From: Pseudorasbora parva
Taxonomy: Eukaryota; Chordata; Actinopteri; Cypriniformes; Gobionidae
Direction of reading: 5' to 3'
Length of the DNA stretch: 64,000 bases
Assembly (NCBI RefSeq): GCF_024679245.1
Contig: NC_090182.1
Span: 33,689,047-33,753,046, forward strand
The notes under the pieces are model-generated. The model saw only the letters and a program-made list of their open reading frames with translations. It had not been told where the DNA came from and searched no databases. The position numbers and the translations under genes were made by a program. Every line of letters begins with the position of its first letter. Within the stretch, counting starts at the first letter, position 1. Shown piece by piece: positions 55,951 through 64,000 of the stretch.

Positions 55951-56239
55951 AATGTTATATGAATATGTCACCTGGAGCACAGGCTTTTGCTTAAAATGAG
56001 CTAAATAATCTGCCAAAGGGGGAAGAAAAATAGTCTTAATTCAAACAGAAAACAAGATTATTTTTCTTACCCCAATGGTTATTTCTTATTATCTTATTTT
56101 AAGCAAAAACTCTTAATTTTGTGTATTTTTTTCCATAAACAAGACAATCATTTTTACTTGTCTAGTAAATGTTTCTTAATGTAAGAATTTTTAAGGGTGG
56201 GGGTGGGGGGTGGGGGGGATCACAGTATACTCACTACAA

Positions 56240-56621
56240 AAATCTAGACTACACCACTGCCCTTAACAGTCAGAGCTACAATTGGGACTATTGCTAATTG
56301 CTGGCAGCCACTGAGAGGACATTGTTTGCCGTTTTGTCACCGCTTCTCTTCTGTTTTTGTTTGAATTTGTGGTTGGTTTTGGTTTGAAGGACATTTGATG
56401 TTGCTCGCTGCGGCTGCTCTCTCTTCTGGGTGTCAGCTGCTCACTGGTGGTCCCCCTCGGGCTTGAACTGCATGGTGGCTGAAGTTTGCACCAGGCTAGC
56501 GTCATCAGCGTCCGGCATGATGTTGAGATGTAATTTTTACTTGTTATTCATGTATTGTTATTTTTTCCCTTTGTTGCACTTTGAGATTCTTCAGAATGAA
56601 AAGTGCGTTATAAATAAAATC

Positions 56622-56656
<35 letters not shown>
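56240..56656 (+). mobile_element. Retroposon 3' end with (ATT)n tail, LINE-2-like
   Basis: It ends TTTGCACTTTGAGATTCT-like text followed by AAAGTGCGTTATAAATAAAA and an (ATT)n run of about 13 units (56622-56661). This 3' tail resembles those of L2-clade LINEs and SINEs that borrow their tail. No reverse transcriptase frame lies upstream, so it is a 5'-truncated LINE or a SINE. The tail abuts the resumed inverted-repeat arm. Confidence 0.6.
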
Positions 56657-56663
<7 letters not shown>

Positions 56664-57012
56664 ACTGTCATGTGGTTGGTTTTGACGTTGGCTGTCATTA
56701 GGCTATTATAATGTCATGATTTTTTTATAAATTTAATTTGTCATTTACATGTCATTAAGTGTCAATACTCTGTCAAATTATTTTATAACATTGTCATGAA
56801 TATATTTCTTGACCTAAACTACAGTGGTACAAGTTGAATTTGTCATTAACATGTCATTAAGTGTCAATACTGTGTCAAATTATTTCATAACATTGTCATG
56901 AATATATTCCTTGACCTAAACTACAGTGGTACAAGTTGAATTTGTCATTAACATGTCAATACTCTGTCAAATTATTTTATAACTGTGTCATGAATATTTA
57001 GCTTGACCTGAA
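56657..57012. repeat. Left inverted-repeat arm, inner part, with 102 bp tandem repeat
   Basis: It starts TAAACTGTCATGTGGTTGG, the complement of about 58040-58058, and continues matching the right arm inward. The block from TTGACCTAAACTACAGTGG (56809) recurs at 56911 and, more diverged, at about 57001, a period of about 102 bp found only in this arm. Confidence 0.75.
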
Positions 57013-57542
57013 ATATGGCATCATAGAGGAAATCGTACAGAGTCATTAAAAACTATTAATATAACTCAAAATGATAGAGTGGCATAGACATATACACCTA
57101 TATAATGATGTCTATGGTGGCACCACTGGTTATGTGTACGCTGTAACAGTTGTTGGCAGAGCCTCAGTCAGGTTAGTTTGTTTAGGTGTTTAATGTCAAT
57201 TTAGTTTGCAGTAAGTAAAAACAATTCACAACAACGTTATTTTGGGTTTAATATACTTTATTTAAACTTTCGCTCACTCTTTAACAAATAGTTTGAGTTT
57301 ATTCTTACCATTTCTTTGTTTGTCTGTTTGTTATGGCGGAGTCCCGTGTGCTGGTGCACCGTCAAAAGGGGTTCAGGCGGAAAAGTTGGCTCTATATATA
57401 ATGTTTCGGCCTAGGATCTAGTCGCAACCATTCCTTGTTCAGCCCGGGGTGGGGCTCTAAAGACTATTCCTCTTATTTGTATACATCGGAAGATAATTTA
57501 TAAAGTGAAGTCATTTGACAAAGTGTTGTGTGTATATGATGT

Positions 57543-57547
<5 letters not shown>
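57013..57547. other. Centre of the long-TIR transposon, no gene
   Basis: AT-rich sequence with only short open frames. No transposase motif was found, so the element is non-autonomous in this copy. Confidence 0.5.

Positions 57548-57632
<85 letters not shown>
57548..57632. repeat. (AT)n microsatellite
   Basis: About 42 uninterrupted AT dinucleotides lie in the centre of the long-TIR transposon. Confidence 0.95.
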
Positions 57633-57635
<3 letters not shown>

Positions 57636-57869
57636 TATTTTGTGTAATGGCCATTATTTGTGAACGTGTTTTCCCCTTTTTGCGTTAATTGGAGCTGGTC
57701 ACCTGTGTATAAATTCATGCCTTGTGTTTGTAAGAGTCAGTTCTGTGAGAGGGCAGGTCTTAAAAATGAAATGATTGATTTTATTTCTCGAACTCCTTTT
57801 AATATTTTTAAGACATTTGAAATTGTCTATTATCTTACCTTCTGTTGAAGCTGGTGGAGGAAACTTAAA

Positions 57870-58376
57870 AAATAAAATAAAACATTATGAACTGAAAAAT
57901 ATTAATGATGCTGTTATTAAAAAATTATTTGACAGCGTATTAACACCTAATTACATTTTAATGACAAATTAAACTTGTGCCACTGAAAAAAATGTATGAC
58001 ATTATAATGGCCTCAGTCAACATCAAAACAAACCACATGACAGTTTAAGGTTAACCCTATAAGCTAAGTAAGTTTCTTAAATTTGATAATCTGTTATGTC
58101 ATGTTTATGACAGGTTATGTTGTCTTGGTAATGTCAAGTTGTCATGACAAAGACACTGACAGGTTATGATGTATTGGTTTATGTCAAGTTGTCATAACAA
58201 AGACAACTCCGAAATGTCATCATTGCAATACAAATGACATAATTAAGCGAATGACACTAAATTACAGTTGTCATAAACATGCATAAAAACTCCTTCATAT
58301 TCATGACACGTGTTATGTCATGATTATGAAGGTGTCATGTCAGTCTTATGCACACCCCTTCAAGTAAAGTGTTACC
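57870..58376. repeat. Right inverted-repeat arm of the long-TIR transposon
   Basis: This uninterrupted arm shows what the left arm looked like before the nested insertions. The terminus is CTTCAAGTAAAGTGTTACC. The junction that is split on the left (GGGTTAACC followed by TTAAACTGTC on the complement) is continuous here at about 58045-58062. Confidence 0.8.
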
Positions 58377-58471
58377 TGTTAGGGAATGAAGTCGTATGTC
58401 TTTTGGACAAATAATCCAAAAAATTCTAATAATTAGGGCATGTTGTATTCCAGATTAAAACATAATATTTA

Positions 58472-59470
58472 TGTCACAGGGTAAGCCTGCGACTAGTCAT
58501 GGACTACACACACACATACACATGCACGTAATGCACACACACCGGCCTCATGTATTATCAGTCTGTTAGCTGACTTACATTCATGTATGCATGGAACTGT
58601 GGAATATTTGATGTAACTGTGTGTTGTAAACTGTTGGTATGATGTCCTGTGTGTAGTGTTACCTGAGAAATGTGAATTAGCAATCAAGTGCAGATGATAG
58701 CATAATAAAACTGTTTTCTCATATAGAAATAAATCACCACCACAAGTATTTGCTTTACATCGTTTATTGAATACAGTGTGAGAGATACAGATGATACTTA
58801 CCAGATTTGAGTAGTCGTTGGCCAAACCTGTTTAATTTGACAGCCAATCCATTTATAGTTGTTTGTCCTCCATCTTGTGCCGTCATTGGAGAGTCAATTC
58901 TCAGGTGTAGGAGAGAAAGGCTTCTCAAGTTATTTGTTTTCTTTCAATATGTATTTTTATGTATATTTGCAGATATGATTTCTTGTTTGCATCTTTATTT
59001 GTATTAATTATTCTTGTTATTGTTTTGTTATTTTTGATTATGTATTCCTGTGATGTCTGTGCAACATGTCACCTTCCAAAATGGTAGGTTCCAAAGTAGG
59101 AGGAGTCAGGCCTATAAAATGACTCCAGAAAGTTAGTTGGGCAGTTCAGAGATAGGAGGTGTGGAGAGGTCTAGGCAGACCATGGACAGTCTGAGTCTAC
59201 AACTGGAGACTCTTAAGAGACTGTGAGAGAGTCTCTGGGAATGCGCTGCTTATGTAGTGCAGTTTGCACACTCAGGTCAGGTTGTTTCCACCACTATATA
59301 TTGTTTGGTGCAGTTTATATTTTGTTGCATCTAAGTTTTGTTTTCTTTTGTTGTTGTTTTTTCTCCCACCTGAGTGTCTGTCACCCTGTGCCACAATAAA
59401 AACCACTTAACCCTGACCAACTGTTTCCTCTGTCCATTGGAGTCTCCAACCGCTCAAGGCGTTCATAACA
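58472..59470 (+). repeat. 5' LTR (999 bp) of the Gmr1-like element
   Basis: It starts TGTCACAGGG and ends GTTCATAACA. TATAAAA is at 59113-59119 and AATAAA at 59395-59400. A CA-rich patch (58505-58545) lies near the start. Confidence 0.93.
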
Positions 59471-59472
59471 AT

Positions 59473-59489
59473 TGGTGTCAGAAGTAAAG
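59473..59489 (+). promoter_or_regulatory. Primer binding site of the Gmr1-like element
   Basis: TGGTGTCAGAAGTAAAG begins two bases after the 5' LTR and starts with the expected TGG complement of a tRNA CCA end. The specific tRNA is not assigned. A related phrase TTGGTGTCTAACAGC recurs at 59532. Confidence 0.7.
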
Positions 59490-59569
59490 CTTCGCAACGT
59501 TTGGGGCAGGCAGTAAAGGAAACCTAACAGTTGGTGTCTAACAGCGGTTAAAGTGACAGTACCCTTAAA

Positions 59570-59634
59570 ATGCCACCAAAGACCAGGGGTCAGGTGACTA
59601 CAGATGTGGGAACAGAAGAGGATCAAGGTGCAGT
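59570..59634 (+). pseudogene. Start of gag (remnant of about 20 codons)
   Basis: An ATG at 59570 (MPPKTRGQVTTDVGTEEDQG) about 100 bases after the LTR is the likely original gag start. Its frame is different from that of the integrase, and within a few dozen bases the sequence becomes integrase. The remainder of gag and the protease (commonly more than 1 kb) are deleted, with the junction at roughly 59615-59635. Confidence 0.65.
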
Positions 59635-62246
59635 TAGTGGTACCCAAAGCTCAGCGCAGAAAGGTATTAGAGCTTGCCCATTCGATTCCCTGGTCAGGTC
59701 ACATGGGATTTATGAGGACCTTGATGAGAATTTCCAAACGGTTTTATTGGCCCGGTATGTACACCGAAGTGAAAGAGTATTGCAAGACTTGTGCTGAGTG
59801 TCAGTTAGCAGTTGGTAGAACACCTGCAAAGGCACCTCTTATTCCAATACCTGTAGTGGATACACCTTTTGAGAGGATAGGGGTTGACATTGTTGGACCT
59901 GTGGAGAGAAGCCAGAAAGGGAACCGGTTTATTTTGGTAGTTTGTGATTATGCAACCAGATACCCAGAGGCCTACCCTTTGAGAGAGGTTACTGCAAAAC
60001 AGATTGCAGCTGCACTTTTAAACTTCTTCTCACACGTAGGCATCCCTAAAGTAGTGTTGACTGACCAAGGCCCCAATTTTATGAGTCGAACCCTAAAACA
60101 GGTCTATCAGCTACTGGGCATTAAGAGAGTTCGTACTACTCCATATCACCCCCAGACTGATGGTCTGGTAGAAAGATTTAATCAGACTTTAAAAGGCATG
60201 TTGAAGAAGTTTGTGTCTGAAAATGGAAAAGACTGGGACAAATGGCTGCCTTACCTTTTGTTTGCTTATCGTGAAGTTCCTCAAGCTTCCACCGGGTTCT
60301 CTCCTTTTGAATTGCTGTTTGCTCACCAGATACGCGGTCCATTGGATGTTTTGAGAGACAGTTGGGAAGCCAGTGACAAGCCTACTAAGCAGAACATTCT
60401 CTCATACATCCTCAAAATGAGAGAGAAGTTGCAGCAAGCATCCACCCAGGCACGAGAGAGCGTGCAAGAGTCACAAGTGAAGCAGAAGACATGGTATGAC
60501 CAGAAGGCCAGGTCCCGAACTTTCCAAGCAGGAGAGCAAGTTTTATTGTTACTTCCAACATCAGAGAACAAACTGTTGGCCAAATGGCAAGGTCCGTACC
60601 AAGTGAGAAAGAAAGTTGGTCTGGTAACGTATGAAATTGAAATGCCATCTAGAAATAAACCTTTACAAATCTTTCACGTCAATATGTTGAAGAAGTGGCA
60701 CAGTCCATCTGCACAGCTAGAACCAGTAAGAGCGGAGGTGAAAGAGCTCTTGGTGAGGGCAGTACAGGAAGAAGATGAAGTAGAGGAGCAATACATGCCT
60801 GTTCATGAAAGTGAGTACCCTTTAAATCTTCAGCATTTGACAGCCGAACAAAGAATTCAGCTGAAAAAGTGTATACCTGAGCAACTGTTCCAGGATATAC
60901 CTGGGAAGACAGACTTGGTACAGCATCACATTTATTTGAAGGATGTGAAACCAATCCGACAAGCAGTGTACAGAGTTCCAGAAAGGCTGTTGTCCACCAT
61001 GAAGCAAGAGCTGGAAATGATGCAGAAACTGGAGGTGATAGAACCATCAGTCAGTGAGTGGAACAGCCCCATTGTGCTTGTGCCCAAGAAAGATGGGTCC
61101 CTCAGATTCTGTTTGGACTTCAGAAAACTCAACTCGGTGAGCAAATTTGATCCTTACCCTATGCCCAGAGTAGACGATTTAATTGAAAAGCTTGGCAGTG
61201 CACAGTACCTTACAACTCTTGATCTGTGCAAAGGCTACTGGCAAGTGCCCTTAAGTCCAGACAGTAAAGAGTTTACAGCATTCAAGACTCCATTTGGGCA
61301 CTATCAATTCCGCATGCTTCCTTTCGGGCTTCATGGGGCTCCTGCGACTTTTCAGAGGATGATCGATCAAATCCTTAGGGGAACTGAGAGGTACGCAGCA
61401 GCATATTTGGATGACATTATTATTTACAGTAGGACATGGCAGGGTCATCTAATGCATCTCAAGGAGGTGTTAACGCGAATAAAGAATGCTGGTCTTACTA
61501 TTCGCTCAGACAAGTGCACGATAGCTAAGGAAGAGACCTGCTATCTTGGTCATGTGCTGGGGCATGGAGTCATACGCCCTCAGGTTGGGAAGGTTGAGGT
61601 CGTTAAACAGGCTGAGCGGCCTGTAACTAAGAAGCAGGTGAGGTCTTTCCTTGGCCTGGTGGGATGGTATAGACGCTTTATCCCGAACTTTTCTGAGAAA
61701 GCCGTAGCCCTTACTGAACTCACGAAGAAGAACAAACCCAACAAGCTTAACTGGACTTCAGACTGTGAGCGTGCTTTCATGGACTTGAAGGATGCTTTAT
61801 GCAAAGAGTCAGTGTTGCAGAGTCCAGAATTTGACAAAGTTTTTACAGTGCAGACTGATGCTTCACAGTTTGGCCTTGGGGCTGTGCTTTTGCAGGGAGA
61901 GCAAGGACATTTGAGAGCTATTGCTTTTATCAGCAGGAAACTCCTTCCACGAGAGACCCGGTATTCAACTGTAGAGAAGGAATGCCTGGCGGTCAAATGG
62001 GCCTTAGACTCTTTCAGGTACTACCTTATGGGTAGGAGGTTTAAATTAGAGACTGATCATCGGGCATTAGTTTGGCTTGGCCGAATGAAAGACACTAATG
62101 CCCGTATAACACGGTGGTTCCTGGCTCTACAGCCCTTCGACTTTGAGGTTGTGTATCGGGCTGGCTCTGAAAACTGCACCGCAGATTTCCTCTCCAGGAC
62201 ACCACGAGTGGTGTCTGAGGAAGGGGGAGGAAATGTCACAGGGTAA
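59604..62246 (+). CDS. Integrase-reverse transcriptase-RNase H polyprotein, open 880-codon frame
   Basis: The frame opens at 59604; the true protein would normally be made as part of a gag-pol product, so this Met is only the first in frame. Domains: HHCC zinc site (AHSIPWSGHMG, CKTCAEC, residues about 25-68); integrase core with D95 (GVDIVG), D154 (LTDQGPNF), E190 (GLVERFN), spacing compatible with DD35E; GPY-like module WQGPYQV (about 333); RT with KDGSLRFCLDF (about 497), TLDLCKGYW and YLDD (601-604); RNase H acidic residues D752, E793, D818 and D861. No stop or frameshift interrupts. The stop TAA at 62244 lies inside the 3' LTR. There is no chromodomain. With gag and protease gone, it could supply enzymes only if translated and packaged with help from other copies. 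Confidence 0.92.
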   Translation: MWEQKRIKVQLVVPKAQRRKVLELAHSIPWSGHMGFMRTLMRISKRFYWPGMYTEVKEYCKTCAECQLAVGRTPAKAPLIPIPVVDTPFERIGVDIVGPVERSQKGNRFILVVCDYATRYPEAYPLREVTAKQIAAALLNFFSHVGIPKVVLTDQGPNFMSRTLKQVYQLLGIKRVRTTPYHPQTDGLVERFNQTLKGMLKKFVSENGKDWDKWLPYLLFAYREVPQASTGFSPFELLFAHQIRGPLDVLRDSWEASDKPTKQNILSYILKMREKLQQASTQARESVQESQVKQKTWYDQKARSRTFQAGEQVLLLLPTSENKLLAKWQGPYQVRKKVGLVTYEIEMPSRNKPLQIFHVNMLKKWHSPSAQLEPVRAEVKELLVRAVQEEDEVEEQYMPVHESEYPLNLQHLTAEQRIQLKKCIPEQLFQDIPGKTDLVQHHIYLKDVKPIRQAVYRVPERLLSTMKQELEMMQKLEVIEPSVSEWNSPIVLVPKKDGSLRFCLDFRKLNSVSKFDPYPMPRVDDLIEKLGSAQYLTTLDLCKGYWQVPLSPDSKEFTAFKTPFGHYQFRMLPFGLHGAPATFQRMIDQILRGTERYAAAYLDDIIIYSRTWQGHLMHLKEVLTRIKNAGLTIRSDKCTIAKEETCYLGHVLGHGVIRPQVGKVEVVKQAERPVTKKQVRSFLGLVGWYRRFIPNFSEKAVALTELTKKNKPNKLNWTSDCERAFMDLKDALCKESVLQSPEFDKVFTVQTDASQFGLGAVLLQGEQGHLRAIAFISRKLLPRETRYSTVEKECLAVKWALDSFRYYLMGRRFKLETDHRALVWLGRMKDTNARITRWFLALQPFDFEVVYRAGSENCTADFLSRTPRVVSEEGGGNVTG

Positions 62247-63233
62247 GCCTGCGACTAGTCATGGACTACACACACACATACACATGCACGTAATGCACAC
62301 ACACCGGCCTCATGTATTATCAGTCTGTTAGCTGACTTACATTCATGTATGCATGGAACTGTGGAATATTTGATGTAACTGTGTGTTGTAAACTGTTGGT
62401 ATGATGTCCTGTGTGTAGTGTTACCTGAGAAATGTGAATTAGCAATCAAGTGCAGATGATAGCATAATAAAACTGTTTTCTCATATAGAAATAAATCACC
62501 ACCACAAGTATTTGCTTTACATCGTTTATTGAATACAGTGTGAGAGATACAGATGATACTTACCAGATTTGAGTAGTCGTTGGCCAAACCTGTTTAATTT
62601 GACAGCCAATCCATTTATAGTTGTTTGTCCTCCATCTTGTGCCGTCATTGGAGAGTCAATTCTCAGGTGTAGGAGAGAAAGGCTTCTCAAGTTATTTGTT
62701 TTCTTTCAATATGTATTTTTATGTATATTTGCAGATATGATTTCTTGTTTGCATCTTTATTTGTATTAATTATTCTTGTTATTGTTTTGTTATTTTTGAT
62801 TATGTATTCCTGTGATGTCTGTGCAACATGTCACCTTCCAAAATGGTAGGTTCCAAAGTAGGAGGAGTCAGGCCTATAAAATGACTCCAGAAAGTTAGTT
62901 GGGCAGTTCAGAGATAGGAGGTGTGGAGAGGTCTAGGCAGACCATGGACAGTCTGAGTCTACAACTGGAGACTCTTAAGAGACTGTGAGAGAGTCTCTGG
63001 GAATGCGCTGCTTATGTAGTGCAGTTTGCACACTCAGGTCAGGTTGTTTCCACCACTATATATTGTTTGGTGCAGTTTATATTTTGTTGCATCTAAGTTT
63101 TGTTTTCTTTTGTTGTTGTTTTTTTCTCCCACCTGAGTGTCTGTCACCCTGTGCCACAATAAAAACCACTTAACCCTGACCAACTGTTTCCTCTGTCCAT
63201 TGGAGTCTCCAACCGCTCAAGGCGTTCATAACA
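62234..63233 (+). repeat. 3' LTR (1000 bp) of the Gmr1-like element
   Basis: It is preceded by a purine tract GAGGAAGGGGGAGGAAA (62217-62233). It is identical by eye to the 5' LTR except for one extra T near 63120. Confidence 0.93.
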
Positions 63234-63238
63234 ATTTA

Positions 63239-63730
63239 AGTTTGAAAATAAATAGTCTATTAAGTATTAAGTATTTGGTACTAAGCCTGTAATGAACAAC
63301 ATTGAGATTACAAAAACGAATGGCTGTTTTAAAAACTCCTTAACTAGCGCGTTTGCTTTTGTTTGTGGGGTTTCCGGGGTAAGCACTGCATTCTGCAGTT
63401 CATCAGCGCCCTCTGCTGTCACTGAGCGCCACTTCATTCAGCCGTCTCCTTCACCCGTTCAGTCATGTGCAAACGCACGTTGGGCTTGTTTACATCTGAG
63501 CACGTCTCCTTCACTCGTTCATGTGCTTCTCATTTACATCTGAGCGTGTGTCCCTTTGACGCGGTGTTGAGCATTTATACGGTTGATAGGCAAAGTATTC
63601 TTGAGTGCATTATAAAAAAATTATAATTGTTAATAAATTATTATTTATGATATTTTGAAGTGCCCACGATAACAATATTGTGCATATTCATCATCGTGAT
63701 ATATCGCATTACCGAAAATCGGCACATGCC
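63239..63730. other. Unassigned sequence
   Basis: No recognisable gene. It includes a short repeated phrase (TCTCCTTCACCCGTTCA and CACGTCTCCTTCACTCGTTCA with TTTACATCTGAGC) and ends in text (ATCGTGATATATCGCATTACC) that looks like a dispersed fish repeat, which I cannot name with certainty. Confidence 0.35.
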
Positions 63731-63732
63731 TA

Positions 63733-64000
63733 CACTCACCTAAAGGATTATTAGAAACACCTGTTCAATTTCAAACTAATGCAATTATCTAATGCTAGAG
63801 GTCAGAGGAGAATGGGCCGACCGATTTAAGCTGATAGAACAGCAACTTTAACTGAAACAACCACTCGTTACAACCGAGGTATCCAGCAAAGCATTTGTGA
63901 AGCCACAATACGCACAACCTTGAGGTTAATGGGCTACAACAGCAGAAGACCCCACCAGGTACCACTCATCTTCACTACAAATAGAAAAAATGAGGCTACA
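63733..64000 (+). pseudogene. Tc1-like transposon fragment, runs off the window
   Basis: TA (63731-63732) is followed by CACTCACCTAAAGGATTATT, a Tc1-type terminus. After about 65 bp the sequence jumps to the transposase DNA-binding region: RGQRRMGRPI, then a stop (TAA at about 63829) where a Gln codon is usual, then ADRTATLTETTTRYNRGIQQ and GYNSRRPHQVPL. The HTH region is thus internally deleted and interrupted. The catalytic domain would lie beyond the right edge. Confidence 0.75.

Larger units (their letters stand above)
50164..58376. mobile_element. DNA transposon with long terminal inverted repeats, non-autonomous, disrupted by nested insertions
   Basis: The left terminus GGTAACACTTTACTTGAAGG (50164) is the complement of the right terminus ending GTGTTACC at 58376. 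The inverted repeat runs about 325 bp on the left to 50489, is interrupted by about 6.2 kb of foreign sequence, and resumes at about 56657. It is matched in reverse from 58376 down to about 57870, giving arms of about 500 bp rich in TGACAT/ATGTCA. The short centre (57010-57870) encodes nothing recognisable. No clear target duplication is seen and the flanks differ (satellite A left, unique right), so the superfamily is unassigned. Confidence 0.7.
58472..63233 (+). mobile_element. Gmr1-like Ty3/gypsy retrotransposon with integrase upstream of RT; gag and protease missing
   Basis: LTRs of 999 bp (58472-59470) and 1000 bp (62234-63233) are identical by eye apart from one T in a homopolymer. A 5 bp duplication ATTTA flanks the element (58467-58471 and 63234-63238). 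The 2.76 kb interior has one long open frame in the order integrase, RT, RNase H. This order is Ty1/copia-like although the domain sequences are Ty3/gypsy-like, and it is the hallmark of the Gmr1-like group known from fish and other deuterostomes. Almost all of gag and the protease are absent, so this is a very young deletion derivative. Confidence 0.92.

Noticed and set aside
58493..58825. Identical 110-codon minus-strand frames here and at 62255-62587
   Set aside because: They are the same sequence in the two LTRs of the Gmr1-like element, overlapping CA repeats, and carry no domain. Identity reflects the LTR, not gene duplication.

Overview
This window is repeat-rich vertebrate DNA, most like a heterochromatic or pericentromeric stretch of a cyprinid or related ray-finned fish. 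The evidence is the mix of element types: DIRS-type tyrosine-recombinase retrotransposons with the terminal palindromes common in cyprinids, a Tf1/sushi-type chromovirus, an integrase-first (Gmr1-like) Ty3/gypsy element, Tc1-like elements, a PIF/Harbinger element with a MADF-BESS partner gene, and fragments that look like abundant fish MITEs. I recognise no ordinary host gene, rRNA, tRNA or CRISPR. Species identity is inference.

Layout. Two satellites form the substrate. Satellite A (about 277 bp unit, with a long form of about 390 bp) occupies most of 4488-50163 between insertions. Satellite B (51 bp unit) occupies about 31930-33089 and 38416-39918. Inserted into them are: DIRS copy 1 (about 190-4487) and copy 2 (5467-10215), two sister copies that share the same internal deletions; a Tc1-like element (12302-13472); an 825 bp solo LTR (15757-16581); DIRS copy 3 (17033-29330), itself split by a 7 kb LTR element with no coding capacity (21277-28263); DIRS copy 4 on the minus strand (33090-38415), the best preserved, with an open 493-codon ORF1; and a sushi-like gypsy element (44376-49036). 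From 50164 the satellite gives way to a nested stack. A DNA transposon with roughly 500 bp terminal inverted repeats (50164-58376) has its left arm broken by about 6.2 kb containing a PIF/Harbinger element (about 50631-54810), a MITE, microsatellites and a LINE-like tail. Then comes a very young Gmr1-like element (58472-63233), and a Tc1 fragment runs off the right edge.

How the parts work. Each autonomous element class encodes its own mobilisation set. DIRS elements carry ORF1, a reverse transcriptase/RNase H, and a tyrosine recombinase in place of an integrase. Gypsy elements carry gag, protease, RT, RNase H and a DDE integrase. Harbinger carries a DDE transposase and a MADF-BESS DNA-binding partner. 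Here most are broken by frameshifts or deletions. Exceptions are DIRS copy 4 ORF1, the 880-codon integrase-RT-RNase H frame of the Gmr1-like element, and the three-exon MADF-BESS gene. The Harbinger transposase has one visible single-base break. Because many insertions sit in tandem satellite, uninterrupted repeat units show the empty target sites, so target-site behaviour can be read directly: GTT without duplication for DIRS, 4-5 bp duplications for the LTR elements, and TA for Tc1.

The most notable observations are the interleaved, antiparallel gene pair of the Harbinger element, the integrase-before-RT element with LTRs that look identical apart from one base, the young non-coding 7 kb LTR element, the exact internal complementary region and inverted promoter copy of DIRS copy 4, and an apparent self-priming signal in the sushi-like element.
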